From Stichopus chloronotus (taxonomy: Eukaryota > Echinodermata > Holothuroidea > Aspidochirotida > Stichopodidae), in the NCBI GenBank assembly GCA_021234535.1, contig CM037850.1:2604001-2668000 (forward strand): a DNA stretch of 64,000 nt, given 5' to 3'. A program made the translations under genes and the position numbers. The notes beneath the pieces are model-generated. The model made no database searches and had not been told where the DNA came from. It worked only from the letters and a program-made list of their open reading frames with translations. Position 1 is the stretch's first letter. Every line of letters starts with the position of its first letter. Below, one piece after another: positions 49,271 through 60,768 of the stretch.

Positions 49271-49347
49271 TGCAACACCATGCTGTAACACCATGTAGTA
49301 ACACCATGCTGTAACACCATGCAGTATTCCATGCAGTAATACTATGC
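49271..49347 (+). repeat. 13-bp minisatellite (GTAACACCATGCT), about six units
   Basis: AACACCATG recurs at 49274, 49287, 49300 and 49313 (period 13), followed by TATTCCATG and AATACTATG variants. Located in DGK intron 1. Confidence 0.85.
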
Positions 49348-49424
49348 ATGTATATGTTTAATGGGCATGTTTTATGGAACTTGAAAAAGCAACCTGTGCC
49401 CCCTTGTTGCATTGCAAGTTAGTG

Positions 49425-49515
49425 AAGACTTTGGATCTGGGAAGCAATTTCTAAGCCCTGGCTGATATCGCCATTCGGGTACCTTGGTATGCAGTGAAAA
49501 CACTTAAGGAAAAAC
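49425..49515 (+). repeat. ACTTTGGATC/GGGTACC dispersed repeat, copy 4
   Basis: AGACTTTGGATCTGGGAAGC, AATTTCTAAGCCCTGGC, TTCGGGTACCTTGG and GTGAAAACACTT follow the family order. It is the best full-length match to 37140-37260. Confidence 0.6.
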
Positions 49516-50869
49516 ATGGTTAACACATTGTTATCATACTGTAGTATGCAACAGCTGTGTGATTATAGATCACACTGCAGTGGTCATGTGTCATAATTGG
49601 TTCATCATTTGTAAAGGTAATCAACTAAGTGCAAACTTTTTTTTCAACTGCCTCAAGGAATACTACTGTACTTCGTGCATTGCTTCGCTGCAGCTGGGGT
49701 AGTCTCTTTAATTACCTGTTGTTAACATAGGATATTAAAAACCTGCAGGTAATTAGCACTGTACGGTAAACCCAACACAAGAATATTGTGCTAACTCTGA
49801 CGATTGGTCACTAAGCTTAATTTTAGGGTTTTCAAAGTCTTTGTAACCGGTATATGTAACTATTGTTTACTTTTCTGTCACAGCAGTCTCCGTAATTACA
49901 TTTATGAAACTGCAGTTACTGGACCTCTTTTAGTTTCTGTATCCCTCCGTATGTCTGCGTGTTCAACTGTGTGATTTGAGTGCCGTGATGTAGCTGGTTT
50001 CACAGAGTATACAGCTATGGGTGACGGCAAATCACACCACACACATTCAACTCTTATTATGCAAACGTGTGTATGCCCGTACTATATTGCTGACCCGTTC
50101 ATGTTGAAGAGTCTCGTTGAGCTGACGTTGATATAAATTTGTGAGGATTTTGAAGGGTGCAAGTTTACATGACAATGCTTATAGTTAGCATCATTAGTTA
50201 AGTTTCAAATCAAAAAGTTATGAAAGCTCAAGTACTTTTTTCTTTTTGACATTGACATGTACTGACTATGTGCATTATGCATAATTTTATTACTGATGAG
50301 AAAAGTGTCTGGTCATGATCTTTCAAAAACCAAATTTAATTGTTCACAAGAATGTTCCCTTGTATGTAACACTATATGGTGATCCTCTTAGTTTGACCAT
50401 TTACTGTACCGTGGCATGCATGTGCAGGAAACTGGATTGGTGTACTGTGGGATGTTTAATGGTGGTATATGAAACTCAATGCGGCTCTTTAAGTCCCCAG
50501 CAACACAAGATTTTTAAACCACTGATCGATATTTCACAGCTGGTCTTGCCACAGGTTTTTGTGGTGAGAAGTTCTGACCTCTAATTGACCCTTCTTGAAT
50601 AGTAATTTGAACAAGATGTTTGTTTGTTTGTTTGCTTTTTTTGTTACTCAAATAGGTACAGATTTCGTCCCTTCTGCTCATGTGAGCGAGATGAGTAAGA
50701 GACTGTGTAATTTACCGCACCATGACATTAACTACGTGCTGGAAAACTGCAAAGTTATTGATAAGTTAAAAGTTAATCAACACTCCACTGTGTACATTAA
50801 ATAAAGCTTAAATGCGCAATTAGGGATTAATGGAAGCAATACGCACTCAGACTGTGCCTTAATTGTGCA

Positions 50870-51290
50870 CTGCTCGCATTACCCCTGAGTCGTGCATTAT
50901 CCTTTGTTTAATGCACAGGTCCAGTGTTGATAAACTTTATTCATTCATACACAGCAAGATTTCAATGGAAAAATATGAAAATGGAAGAAAATTTGGGCTT
51001 TTAAATAACCACCATTTTATTGAAAACAAACCCCTCCCCCTGTCCCAGTGAAGGTAAAACAATTAACAATATGGCAACAATGTTTGTACATGATTGACAA
51101 AGTCAGTACCACCATTGTTTTGTTATTATGACTAGCAGATGGCGAATCACTGTCGATCTGTGGTTTTATCGTATTCATCTGCTGGTGATTTAACTTGTTA
51201 ACTACCTTGTGGTAATCTAAGGTTAAACCACGGTCACCTGACTATAATGGGCCAATAGGAGTTGAGGATTCCTACTTAGCATAAATGAAT
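50870..51290 (+). repeat. Decayed copy of the 252-bp family in DGK intron 1
   Basis: GTGCATTATCC, TTTAATGCACAGGTCCA, TTGATAAACTTTAT, ACCACCATTTTATTGAAAAC, CAACAATGTTTGTACATG and ACCACCATTGTTTTG match the 35.3-36.0 kb unit in order. CGGTCACCTGACTATAATGG and AGGAGTTGAGGATTC then match 36475-36515. The copy is clearly older than the three tandem copies. Confidence 0.65.
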
Positions 51291-51798
51291 GTACTATAAA
51301 CCAAAGACCAATCATATGTCGGTAAACTAATCATTCCAGTTGTTTTTCACTTCCACTGGCATTAAGATGACACCATTAAATTCGCTTCTACAGTAATATT
51401 TAAAAACATTGCAGTTTTTCTGATAATTTTTTGTTGTGTCAGACAACTTCAATCTTTTTCCGCTATCAATCACCGTGGGACAATCAGGAAAGCAGCTCCT
51501 ACATACTTCATACAAGATGAATCACTAAGTAGTTTGGCAATTATTCACTCATCTTACGTGTGCCACAAAAAAAGTGTGAAAAAAGATTTCAACAACAAAA
51601 ACCCAGGAAGTTACACAAATTGTAACAAATTAGTGTACCATACAGTACTTCAGTAACATATGTCTAATAATAATAAATGTGGGAATTACTTGATTGTTTT
51701 TCCCATATGATTTGTAGTTTTTTTGTATTCTTTGTTAGCTCCAGGTTACATCTATATTATGTCTCTTTTGTTTTGTTTTTTTTTTAAAACAATTTCAG

Positions 51799-51922
51799 GA
51801 AGGCCATTTCTAAGACCAATGCCCATGCTCACCAGCTTCATGGGTTCCCTTCACACCACATACCAGCCCAAAGAGATTACAACACAACAGACAGGGAACT
51901 AAGGACAACCGTGGATTGGAGT
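51799..51922 (+). CDS. Diacylglycerol kinase zeta/iota-class, coding exon 2
   Basis: A 124-nt internal exon with a strong acceptor (T/C tract then TTTCAG at 51793-51798) and a consensus GTAAGT donor at 51923. Its first base completes the split Lys codon of exon 1. The exon then reads KAISKTNAHAHQLHG, later AQRDYNTTDRELRTTVDWS, ending in phase 0 at residue 112. The pattern KAI(S/T)K, then a His/Pro-rich linker, then an R-x-T-V-D-W-S block is characteristic of DGK zeta and iota directly upstream of their first C1 domain, and this is the decisive evidence. By family knowledge the next exon should continue with an ENA/ESA-type start, a GEH-x-WFETN-x-SGD-x-CY segment and the first zinc finger. I find no such exon before 64000. 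I infer that the rest (C1 domains, catalytic domain, MARCKS-like basic region, ankyrin repeats) lies to the right. Zeta and iota cannot be separated here; most invertebrates have one ortholog of both. Confidence 0.88.
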
Positions 51923-53778
51923 GTAAGTACTTTGCGCTATATGCGTGCGTCAACTGTTGAATGGTAAAAACCGGGGTAATTCATCAGCTTTCAGTCACTG
52001 TCCAAACGAGGTGCCACCGACAGCCGAGGAATACCTCTGTTGGAATAGACCATTTCCTATGGCTGGATGTGTTGTCAAGTTGATTACAGCAACTAGTTCT
52101 TTATAACTGTTAAGAAATTTTAAAGTTGATAGGTGTGTGTTTGTGGAAGGTGGTGTTACGTCATGGAAAAGAGGTTGTGTATCAACCTGCACACCTGCCC
52201 AAAAAAGAAACACTGCCGACCCAATGCACTCTCGCTTGGACCGGTATTGGAGACTGTTATTCTAGTATGATCTACTTCTGCGGTTAGAGTTTTTCAATCC
52301 ATTTATAGTGCACATCAAGGAATTACCCCGATTTCCACCATCCGCAAGGAAAGATGTGCATAAAACTGTCTTTGACTACCTTGTGTAGTGTCCATACAAA
52401 TAATATGCTGTATGTAATTAGGCAAATTAAGCTGGGTTTATTTAGGTTTTGCTTATATACAGTTGCAGGACTACAGTCCGACATAATGATGCCAAGTACA
52501 GTTATAGCATGTATGATTCAGTCACAGGTGTAGCCACATCAAATGATTCCTACCTGTTTTAACATGACTCACACCCAGGAATGGCTAGTATAGATACAGT
52601 AAGTTGTTTACCTGCATATACAGGAGTGTATCATATTACTATGACATGTGTGTGTGGGAATATTTGCTACCTGACTACATTCCTGTAGTATGATCGTAGG
52701 TCCATTTTTTTTAATTCTGATAGCAGTCTAAGTGGTTGCTGGACAATCACACCCTGCACTTGCCGCCAGGTCTTTAACCACCAGCTAAAGTAACACCTAC
52801 AGTACCAGGAAGGGGTTATTTTGAGTGGTATTTTGTTCCAGTCATTCTTTAAGCAGACATCTACAGTTGTACCTAATAGATGCCTTATACCTTGACCCGG
52901 TAGAAATACCCCCCAGTACCCCAGACAGATATGAACCCCTCGAAAAATAGCCACCCGAGTGGATGCTTGTTTCACCTGGTGGTAAAAAAATGGGGGGTGT
53001 TTGCTGGGGGGTCGTTGCCTGGATGCATGGTAATTGTCTGGCAACTGCCTGAACAGTACAGTGTATGATGAGTGGAGTGTAAATTGCTTTGTTCATAACC
53101 TCGGTAGGTTAATTCACTAAAGCTGCTGTCATTTGCATACGAACAAGCTAACTTAAGTGCCAATTAGAGCACATGCAGATGACCTCAAAACCAAGCAGCA
53201 TCTGTCGCACAATTAGCAACGTGGAATACACAAAATTGTGTGTCTTAATTATCATAATGGCATTACAAAACAAACAAATTTTGTAGGTGATGTCTCTTCA
53301 CTCACAACTTTAGAAATTGTCTTCTTTTAAACCTCTTCATGATGAAGTTTACTTTGGAAGCTTTTATCTGATTTACAACCTACGTCTTTCCTGTTTGGAT
53401 GTAATTTCAACATTTGTGTTCATTTGACACCTGGGAAGTAATTGTAATTTAAGTAAATCTTTCACTGTATCATCACAACACAAACCCATAGAAAACTATA
53501 TATAGAATCATACTGTACATGCATGCACTCGGTGATGTGTGTGTGTGTGTTTGGCCGGGCTCTATTTATAGAGAGACAGGAAGATGTTTGTTTGTTTGGC
53601 ATTGTTGTAAAGACTACAAGAAATAAACAATGATTCAATTGTCATAGTTGTTTTGCTTTGACAAAACAATACCATTTTAGGATATTGCAGAGAGAATTGG
53701 CATGAATGTATTCATGTTGTTTTGTAGCACGTGTCATGCACACAAACATAGTAATAACTTGTCTGTGTGTCTTTGTAC

Positions 53779-54130
53779 ATCATAACCAAAGACTGCATTG
53801 TAATTTAGCTGCTTTCAGGCCACTTGATCGATCAGGATGTGGATAATCGAGATGGATCAAGAGAGATCAAGATCGTATGAGATTTTTTTTCCTTTTGCAA
53901 ATACATTGATGTAAGAGTATAGTTTAGGGGTATTGTGTGAACTGGCATGCATGCATGTAGTTTTGCACATGTTCCTGTCTTTTGTCAACCTGCAGTTTAG
54001 TAATAATTAATGTGTTTGATCTTGTTAGCATCATGTGACCAAAGACGGCATTGTACAGGCTGCACTCAGACCACTCGATTTGAATCTGGAGGATCAAGGG
54101 AGATCAAAGGTCAAGATCATAATCTGTAAG
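53779..54130 (+). repeat. 250-bp-period duplication
   Basis: CATCATAACCAAAGACTGCATTG at 53779 and CATCATGTGACCAAAGACGG at 54029 head two related segments; both continue with CAG(G/A)CCACT(T/C)GAT, then GATCAAG-GAGATCAA and AAGATC. Both follow an ATTAA/GTTAG-type stretch. The second copy stays open for some 40 codons after a CTTGTTAG acceptor-like site, but the first does not, so an exon is unlikely. Confidence 0.6.
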
Positions 54131-54387
54131 AAAGTTGCCAGTGTGATCATTGCTGGCAGCTATTGTGCATAGCAGAAGTTACAATATACAGTATGCTACA
54201 CAATTGTGAAGAGTACACCTTGAGATATTTGTTTAAATTAATACATTCGTGTTTACTTTGCTCCCCACTTACCCATCTTAACACATCAAGTGCACTCTCA
54301 TCTACTGCCAGATGCACCACCAACTGTTTACACCACCTCTAATGTTCCATGCAGTAAATACCACACCAGCCCCTCCTCCTTATCTCA

Positions 54388-54645
54388 TTATCCCATTGTG
54401 CTAGGAGTGGAGGTCTTGACAAACTTTTTATGATTTTGTTCTTTTGCAACTTCATCCACAGTGACTTGCTGTTGTGACACTACTACATATTCATTAGAAT
54501 CAGCACTCCGCATAATCATCGCAAAATCAAAACCCTGCCCAGAACCTGGTGGTTGACATGCGTGATTCTGCTGTGATGCAGAGTATCTACCGTGCACTAA
54601 TCCCATATGTAATCGTGAAAAAAGAAAAACAGCTTTTAATGTCAT
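54388..54645 (-). CDS. Exon-like open frame inside intron 2, unknown product
   Basis: Minus-strand open frame of 85 codons. The distal two thirds look protein-like: polar, mixed acidic and basic, including QQQVTVDEVAKEQNHKKF and a TSTPSTMG end before TAA. The first 15 or so residues are hydrophobic and may lie upstream of any real exon; an acceptor-like site follows a T-rich tract near 54.62 kb. I recognise no domain. It could be a terminal exon of an antisense gene or a decayed retrocopy. There is no AATAAA shortly downstream of the stop. Confidence 0.2.
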   Translation of the reverse strand: MTLKAVFLFSRLHMGLVHGRYSASQQNHACQPPGSGQGFDFAMIMRSADSNEYVVVSQQQVTVDEVAKEQNHKKFVKTSTPSTMG

Positions 54646-55015
54646 TTGTTCTCCTAAGTTTCGCGTCTTGATGATATACCAGATAAAAATTGTATGTGGA
54701 TTGGCCCAATAATGAGATCAATGCAATTTAATTTCCATGCCAAGTTGTGAGTAATTATTGTCTTATACAGGACTTTTAAATATGCCCAGTACCAAGATTT
54801 AAAATGTTATAGCCAAATGTTACCTCAATGCAAGTATCTTTAGGGAATGATGCATCCAGTCGACATTTTCCACAACAGTTGAAAGTAATAAACTTCTAAG
54901 GTGTGTATCAAGACTCTCCCAAAAGCCTGCTACTATCTGTTGCCATGTTTACAGCTCATTGTAGTCATGGATACCATTATCAGATTCTATGCATGTGGGT
55001 GCAGTTGTCTTTCAG

Positions 55016-55111
55016 GTCTCAAATACCTCTAGTGAAATAGCAGAACTAGTCAAAAAGGGGGAACAGCTAGGTGACCTTTTGCTAGGTCATTATCAATATC
55101 AATCCAAATTG
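55016..55111 (+). CDS. Candidate cassette exon within DGK intron 2
   Basis: A 96-nt segment bounded by a good acceptor (TTGTCTTTCAG at 55005-55015) and a good donor (GTAAGA at 55112). It is open in phase 0/0, which matches the phase-0 end of DGK exon 2. It reads VSNTSSEIAELVKKG, then EQLGDLLLGHYQYQSKL, a plausible amphipathic helix. I do not recognise it in any DGK, and splice signals of this quality occur by chance in 64 kb. It could be a lineage-specific cassette exon, an exon of a nested gene, or noise. Confidence 0.22.
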
Positions 55112-55988
55112 GTAAGATTTGTGAAATAAATGAAAAGACAGTGGTTTGTCAACAGTAACAAGACCTGTTCCTTCAAATAATTAATACCACTTTAGTACTC
55201 CTGGTAACACAATAGCACCATTACGCTTCGGTGAGTCCCATTGTAGTCCACTCCAATAGGGGATTGTTTGCATTTATTCACTGAGTTTGCAACCAGCTAC
55301 AGTCACCTGTAGTTTTTTTCTGAATTTTGTGTGGATCATTTGGTGTCTAGGAATGGATTGTCTAAAATTTGATCCTTTCTGACAATGTGGCCGATTCCCT
55401 TTGCTGTATACCCTCTTCACTTAATTGTCTTTACACATACGTAATTCTCTAAAGTAAGTACAACTCTTGCTGCAAAGTTTTCTCAAAATGATCGACAATC
55501 GTGATTGCTCTTACATACCTGTACATACCAATCGAATGGTAGTGAGATAATTGTACTTTTAGATTCTCAGTATATGTGAGTAGTATCCCATACATCAAAC
55601 TGCAAATCTGCCATTCAAATTTGGATGCCAGAATTATTTTGTGTTTGCACAATCGGGTACCTGCAGTCTGTGGTCGGTCCGGCACCTGAAAACGTTTCTT
55701 CTGTCAGCTGGTCACAAGTTTAATTGTTGTGATGAGTCATAACAACGTATGACATTTTGTTCATGCACATCAATTCAACACATAAGCCTTGACAATGTGA
55801 AAGTGCTCAGATACACTGGGCATGCCCGCTGAAATTTGTTGCAGTAATTATTAGGACTGAATGCAAGCTTAGGTTCTCTTCCGGCAGAAATTTGAGAACG
55901 GACTGACATCATCGGTTGGCACCAGGTGCAATCATTATCTTTACTGTAATCTGAATGGTCAGGTAGATTCTAATTTGTTTAGCCCAAT

Positions 55989-56285
55989 TTAAAGGGAAAT
56001 GAGGTGTTTCTAATTTGCAGGGAAAATCAATCATATTTTTAAGACCATTATTTGTACCTGACTTAAGAAAAATGGATCATTAAAATAAGAGAGGCCAGTG
56101 GCCTCCTTTTCAAGAAATAAGTTTCTCACAGATAGAGCTTCAGTTATTTGTTCCTCAAAAATAATTTGTTCACTTCAAAACTTTCCAAATTCAAATGATG
56201 CATCTTCCATTTACTCTTCACATACAGTTTTTGAGGATCCAGTAAAGTTTGTGCAAATGTTCATTGATGAAACTGAGTGAATGGT
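55989..56285 (-). mobile_element. Inverted, truncated relative of the 58.8 kb MITE
   Basis: Begins TTAAAGGGAAATGAGG at 55989, corresponding to the right end of the 58846-59200 element in reverse. Internal segments TTTTCAAGAAATAAGTTTCT, CACAGATAGA, CAGTTATTTGTT, ATGCATCTTCC and GTTCATTGATGAAACTGA are the reverse complement of the interior at 58930-59110. The other terminal repeat is not recognisable, so it is truncated or heavily decayed. The 60-codon frame 56098-56280 lies inside it. Confidence 0.65.
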
Positions 56286-57481
56286 AACACTTATATACTG
56301 TCGGCGGTACGATAAGGGTTAAAGTTATTTTGGGGGTATTGCCATCCTTGTGTATAAAAAATGCTATATTTCTCTTGAACTGCTACAGCATATAAATACC
56401 ATATACACTCTACATAAGTATGCAGTCAGTTCAGTGTATAATTTTAGGTTCTTGACCATTTAATTACAGTATAATAACACCCAAGAATTATCCAAACTAT
56501 ATTTTTGACATTTTTATCACATAAAAGGTGCAATTTAAATTTTTGCTCATATTTTAGCAAATGATTGTAATTTGTGAATTAAATATTTTGTCAAATTTTA
56601 AATACTGGCGACATGCATTAACCAAAATACTGCATGGCATAATGCAGAATGCAGGGCATGCAACTTCATCTTCAAACCTATGATGGGCTGAGATCAGTTG
56701 ATGCTAATGACCACCATGGTTATGTGAACCAATAAAAGTCTTCCAAAACAATGCAAAGTGTTATGAAATTTCACATCATTGCACACTCAATTCCTGCAGG
56801 TTTGTGAAGCCTGATTATGCAAACTGGTAAGCAATCCCTCAAGAGTGTAAAAAAATTATTTTCATTTCTTAAAACCCCACACCAGCTAGGTTATTTTACG
56901 CACTGGATTAGCCAACCTGCAACTAAAGTTGAGTTTTAAACTTCGTAGATCTGCATGCTTGCGAGTCGATGCCGTCACAAAATGTATGAAAGTTCAAAAT
57001 TGCCCAAGCTACCTTAACGCATGATTTGGGTGTAAAATATTAGATTATTGATGGTCCATCACCAGTTGGTGAGGTCTCCAGATGTATCCTAGGTGAATTA
57101 CTATAGCACAATCTAGAGTAAATATCGAAAGTGCAACATAGCAAAGAGAATTTATACTATTCCACTGATGATCAGAACTTTACTGTAGCTGTATAAGTTT
57201 ATGATTCTTCATGCAAGAGTTCAAAAGTAAAGAATCTTTGTTGGATGCTTAATTCTTCTTGTCCTTGGGATGTGATCGCATCCAATTCCTTTCAAGGAGA
57301 TATTGCAACAGATAGATCATTTCATTTTGTCCATTTCATTTTGTCCATTTCATCTAAATGCAATGTGACTACTAAAGTTCTAGCAATGTTTGCTAATTTT
57401 AGCAGCTCTTTTTATGTAGTAAATTTCTGCTCTGCATGCTCTCTGATTGCAATAATTTACCTGTGGTCACATGACCTCATC

Positions 57482-57530
57482 TTAAAGGGAATTAGGGCAT
57501 TTAGAATATACCCATCCACATGTTTCTACA
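57482..57530 (+). mobile_element. Solo terminal repeat of the TTAA MITE family
   Basis: TTAAAGGGAATTAGGGCATT at 57482, followed by TAGAATATACC, matches the left end of the 58846 element (TTAAAGGGAAATAGGGCATT, TAGAATACACC) and then diverges. A partial copy or solo end. Confidence 0.6.
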
Positions 57531-58845
57531 TTGCCAAGCTTACACCCCTGTAATTTGTTTGTGAAAACAAACCAAATGCCAAACATTGCATCTTTGAGTA
57601 ACAAGTTATGTGTCTGTGCAATGTAGCTAACGATAGTGTCATAGTATTCTTTTGGGTATACATTTAAGCATTGCTATTTCTGTGAATCGTGCTGGGGCAT
57701 TAATAATTTCAAGTTAGTATGGACAGTTGCTTCTGCCAGTACCTGTAACTTCTTATATTGGGAAGACTATATGTGTTTGGCTGTGACTTTGTAACATATA
57801 ACTCCAATAGACAAGCAATGAATCTACCCAATTTGTCATATTCTGAGTAATGCCAAACATATGCTTATCTTGCGAATTCTCTCCATTGATTTATTGGTTA
57901 TGTTGCTATTTCATCTTGTACCCTTTTTATTACAGTCTGACCCAGATAAGATTTTAAAAAGCACTGTATTTGTAACATTTCATCTTTGTTTTCTAATAGT
58001 TTCCTTTTTACTTTTTATTTGATTGATTTTCTGTCTGAGCTCATTATGCAGTCATACTCTGTATAAGAAGTTAACAAAACTTCAAGTATATTTTTAGGCC
58101 AATATTGGCTGTAGACTACCATGCATCCATGTTTAGGGATCAATATGAAGTGTTAATAAGGACTTTATGGCTCTTGTTCGTTGAGAGAAATAAAAATATA
58201 GGAACATACTTACAATTGATTATTTAGGCATGATCCCTGGACCATTGCAAAATAGCTTTTAAAGTGGATATGAATTTTTGGAGTAAAGGAGCATGACTTT
58301 TGTGCTCTTTCATGTGTTTTCTTTGTTTTCTAAAGTTTATGACATTTTTTCTTTACATTTGGGCCTCAGGACTTGTCCTGGTCTTTCTCACTGAACAAAT
58401 GCCTGTCAGAAATTGGCAATTATTTTTTTCCCAGCGTGCTCTTGTCGCCCAGAAAATATGGTTCTGCTCTCACTTCCAATGCCTTCAGGATGTTTAGCTT
58501 CATTATTAATGGGAGACTGATACATTGATTTACAGTTCATAAAGCATCATTTTTTTTTAAGCATCGTTTTGTTTCCAGACTGTCTGCTAAAATTTGTCCT
58601 GGCTGAGCTAAGTTTCCAAATTGAAGAGCGCCTTTTCAATGTGGTGATCATTTTTAAGCTGAATTCTACGGTATTTATCATAAACTGAAGGACCGTGAGT
58701 ATAGTTAATTCTTTGGAGAGCCATTCTCTATTAGCTATAGAATTTAGTGTTAGGATACTTGATAAAGAAGGGTCCTTTTACAAATACACTGCACCCTTGT
58801 ACAGTTAAGTTGGACACTTCTTCTGCTGATTAAGATAATCAGACC

Positions 58846-59200
58846 TTAAAGGGAAATAGGGCATTTAGAATACACCAACATGATGTACAAACGAAATAGC
58901 TTTAGTCATTGTTCAACCTTCAGTCTCATCAATAAACATCTGCCAAAGCTTCATCTCCCCCAAAACATTATGCATGTGAAGAGTAACGGAAGATGCATTG
59001 TTTGAATTGTGAAAAGTTTAGGGGGAACAAATAAGTGTTGAGCAACAAATAACTGAGTTTCTATCTGTGAGAAACTTGTTTCTTGAAAAGAAGACTACTA
59101 TCCTTCCTGATATTGAATAACCTATCATTCTGCATCCACAAACATTGGTTTTTAAATATATGGATGTTTCCTGTAAAACAAATGCCCTATTTCCCTTTAA
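58846..59200. mobile_element. TTAA-flanked MITE (piggyBac-like by target site)
   Basis: TTAA at 58846-58849 is followed by AGGGAAATAGGGCATTT. AAATGCCCTATTTCCCT at 59180-59196 is its perfect 17-bp reverse complement and is followed by TTAA at 59197-59200. The 347-bp interior has no transposase-like frame. Perfect terminal inverted repeats with a TTAA on both sides are the hallmark of piggyBac-type non-autonomous elements (family knowledge). A relative lies inverted at 55989-56285 and a solo end at 57482. Intact terminal repeats suggest a relatively young insertion within DGK intron 2. Confidence 0.82.
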
Positions 59201-60768
59201 GATCTATAACATGTTCAGCATAGTGTACTGCATTGGCATAATTAAAGGCGATGCAGTACAGCTAGGACACACCGTACTTGATTGCATTCTTGGTTTTGTA
59301 AATTTGCTGAATTTTGTTTTTGTAGAAATGATCTTCCCTTGTGCATATTGAAGTGATCTCGAGCTGAAACCGGCTGTGTGATAATCAGTTGACTTTGCAA
59401 CCTCTCTTCTAATTAATTAATCAATTAGTTAATGAACATTTTCAATTTGTCTGAGAGCTCCTTGTGCTGCAGCTCTGAGATCAGGACCCATTTCAAATTT
59501 AATCTGCCATTTTGATGGTGTTTTAATTATCAATATTAGAGTGTCAATGAAGTTGACTGAGATGAGATGCAAGTATAATATTTCTCTGGAATTAGAGATA
59601 CTCAAATATGTGACTTCCAGCACGTTTCATTTGTGAGAACCATTTTGTTTTTTACTAACCTGAAGCATAATTTCTCTTCAAAGATGTGGTTTTGATAATT
59701 TTGTCAGTCAAGGCTAAGTGAACAACCGCCAATAATTAGCTCTCGAAAGTCCGTACACATGCAAAGACGCACACTGAATATTCTGCTACCCGTGTGCTGC
59801 AGACCTCCAATGGGGTTGTGCCGATTAAAGTTTAATGTCTAATTGTTCAGTTAATTGCAATTGTAGACCATGTAATCAAGTTAAAGTCAGAATGTGATGC
59901 ACAACATGTGACATAGTGATGCAAAATGTATGTGACAAGAAAAACAAAACAAGAAATATGCACACTAAATAAGCTATGGAAGGTGAATTAGCCTGGGAAG
60001 GGAATTTAAAAATAAACTTTTAGGATGTGGCATGGAAGGTTTCTGTCTTTGTCAAAACAATATTCATTGCTGTACATGCACAAAGGGCATGATTGATATA
60101 CTGTAGGTGTAATAATGACAGTCATGCACCATTTAGCATCAGTTGCATACACTGTAATGTAGCAAATGATGATGTAGGCATGCCGTAAAGTTTACGTAGG
60201 TGGTTAATTGTCTCTACATTTAGAAATTTTCGGTAAGTTGGACACCCAAATTTTGTGATACTAGTGTAGCTAGAAAAAGTGCAAGCTACAAATGCATTTT
60301 CTTGAGTCCGATGAATCAAATATATATGTAAAAGATACAGATGTAGCAAATATGACTTATAAATTTGAATTAAATTGTAAACGATATATACCACTGTGAT
60401 GCATGCTACAGTAGCTTGGATCACACAGCAACTTAGAAAATTAGAATTACAGTATGACCTGTACTGTAATAACGCTCAACCTTGTAGGATAACTTAATTT
60501 TGGAAAGGCTGTATGCTAGATTTGGCTTAATTGTTTTCCGTAAGAAACCCAGAGGATACTGTTTGAATGTCCTGCAACTTATTCATGATTGACAATGTAT
60601 TGACTTGCAGTATCTTCCATGTTGTACAGCTGCATATATGAGTAAAGGTGACCATTACAGTATGTTGTGATTTACATCTCGAACACCTTAGTTTAGTTGG
60701 TGTGATGATTCCCTGCATTTTGTGTTTTTTTTTTTTTTAATCTAATGTAACAGTTAACATGGCACATG

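Larger units (their letters stand above)
45555..51798 (+). other. Intron 1 of the DGK gene
   Basis: GT/AG intron of 6244 bp in phase 2. It contains a 54-bp tandem duplication near 48.66 kb, a 13-bp minisatellite at 49.27 kb, an ACTTTGGATC-family repeat at 49.43 kb and a decayed 252-bp-family repeat at 50.87-51.30 kb. No other coding exon was recognised in 45.6-48.6 kb or 51.3-51.8 kb. Open frames there, such as 45399-45878 on the minus strand and 47900-48133 on the plus strand, are within the range expected by chance. Confidence 0.8.

Noticed and set aside
52667..53044. 125-codon minus-strand frame in a GC-richer patch
   Set aside because: No recognisable domain, no supporting splice sites, and overlapping frames on the same strand are equally long.
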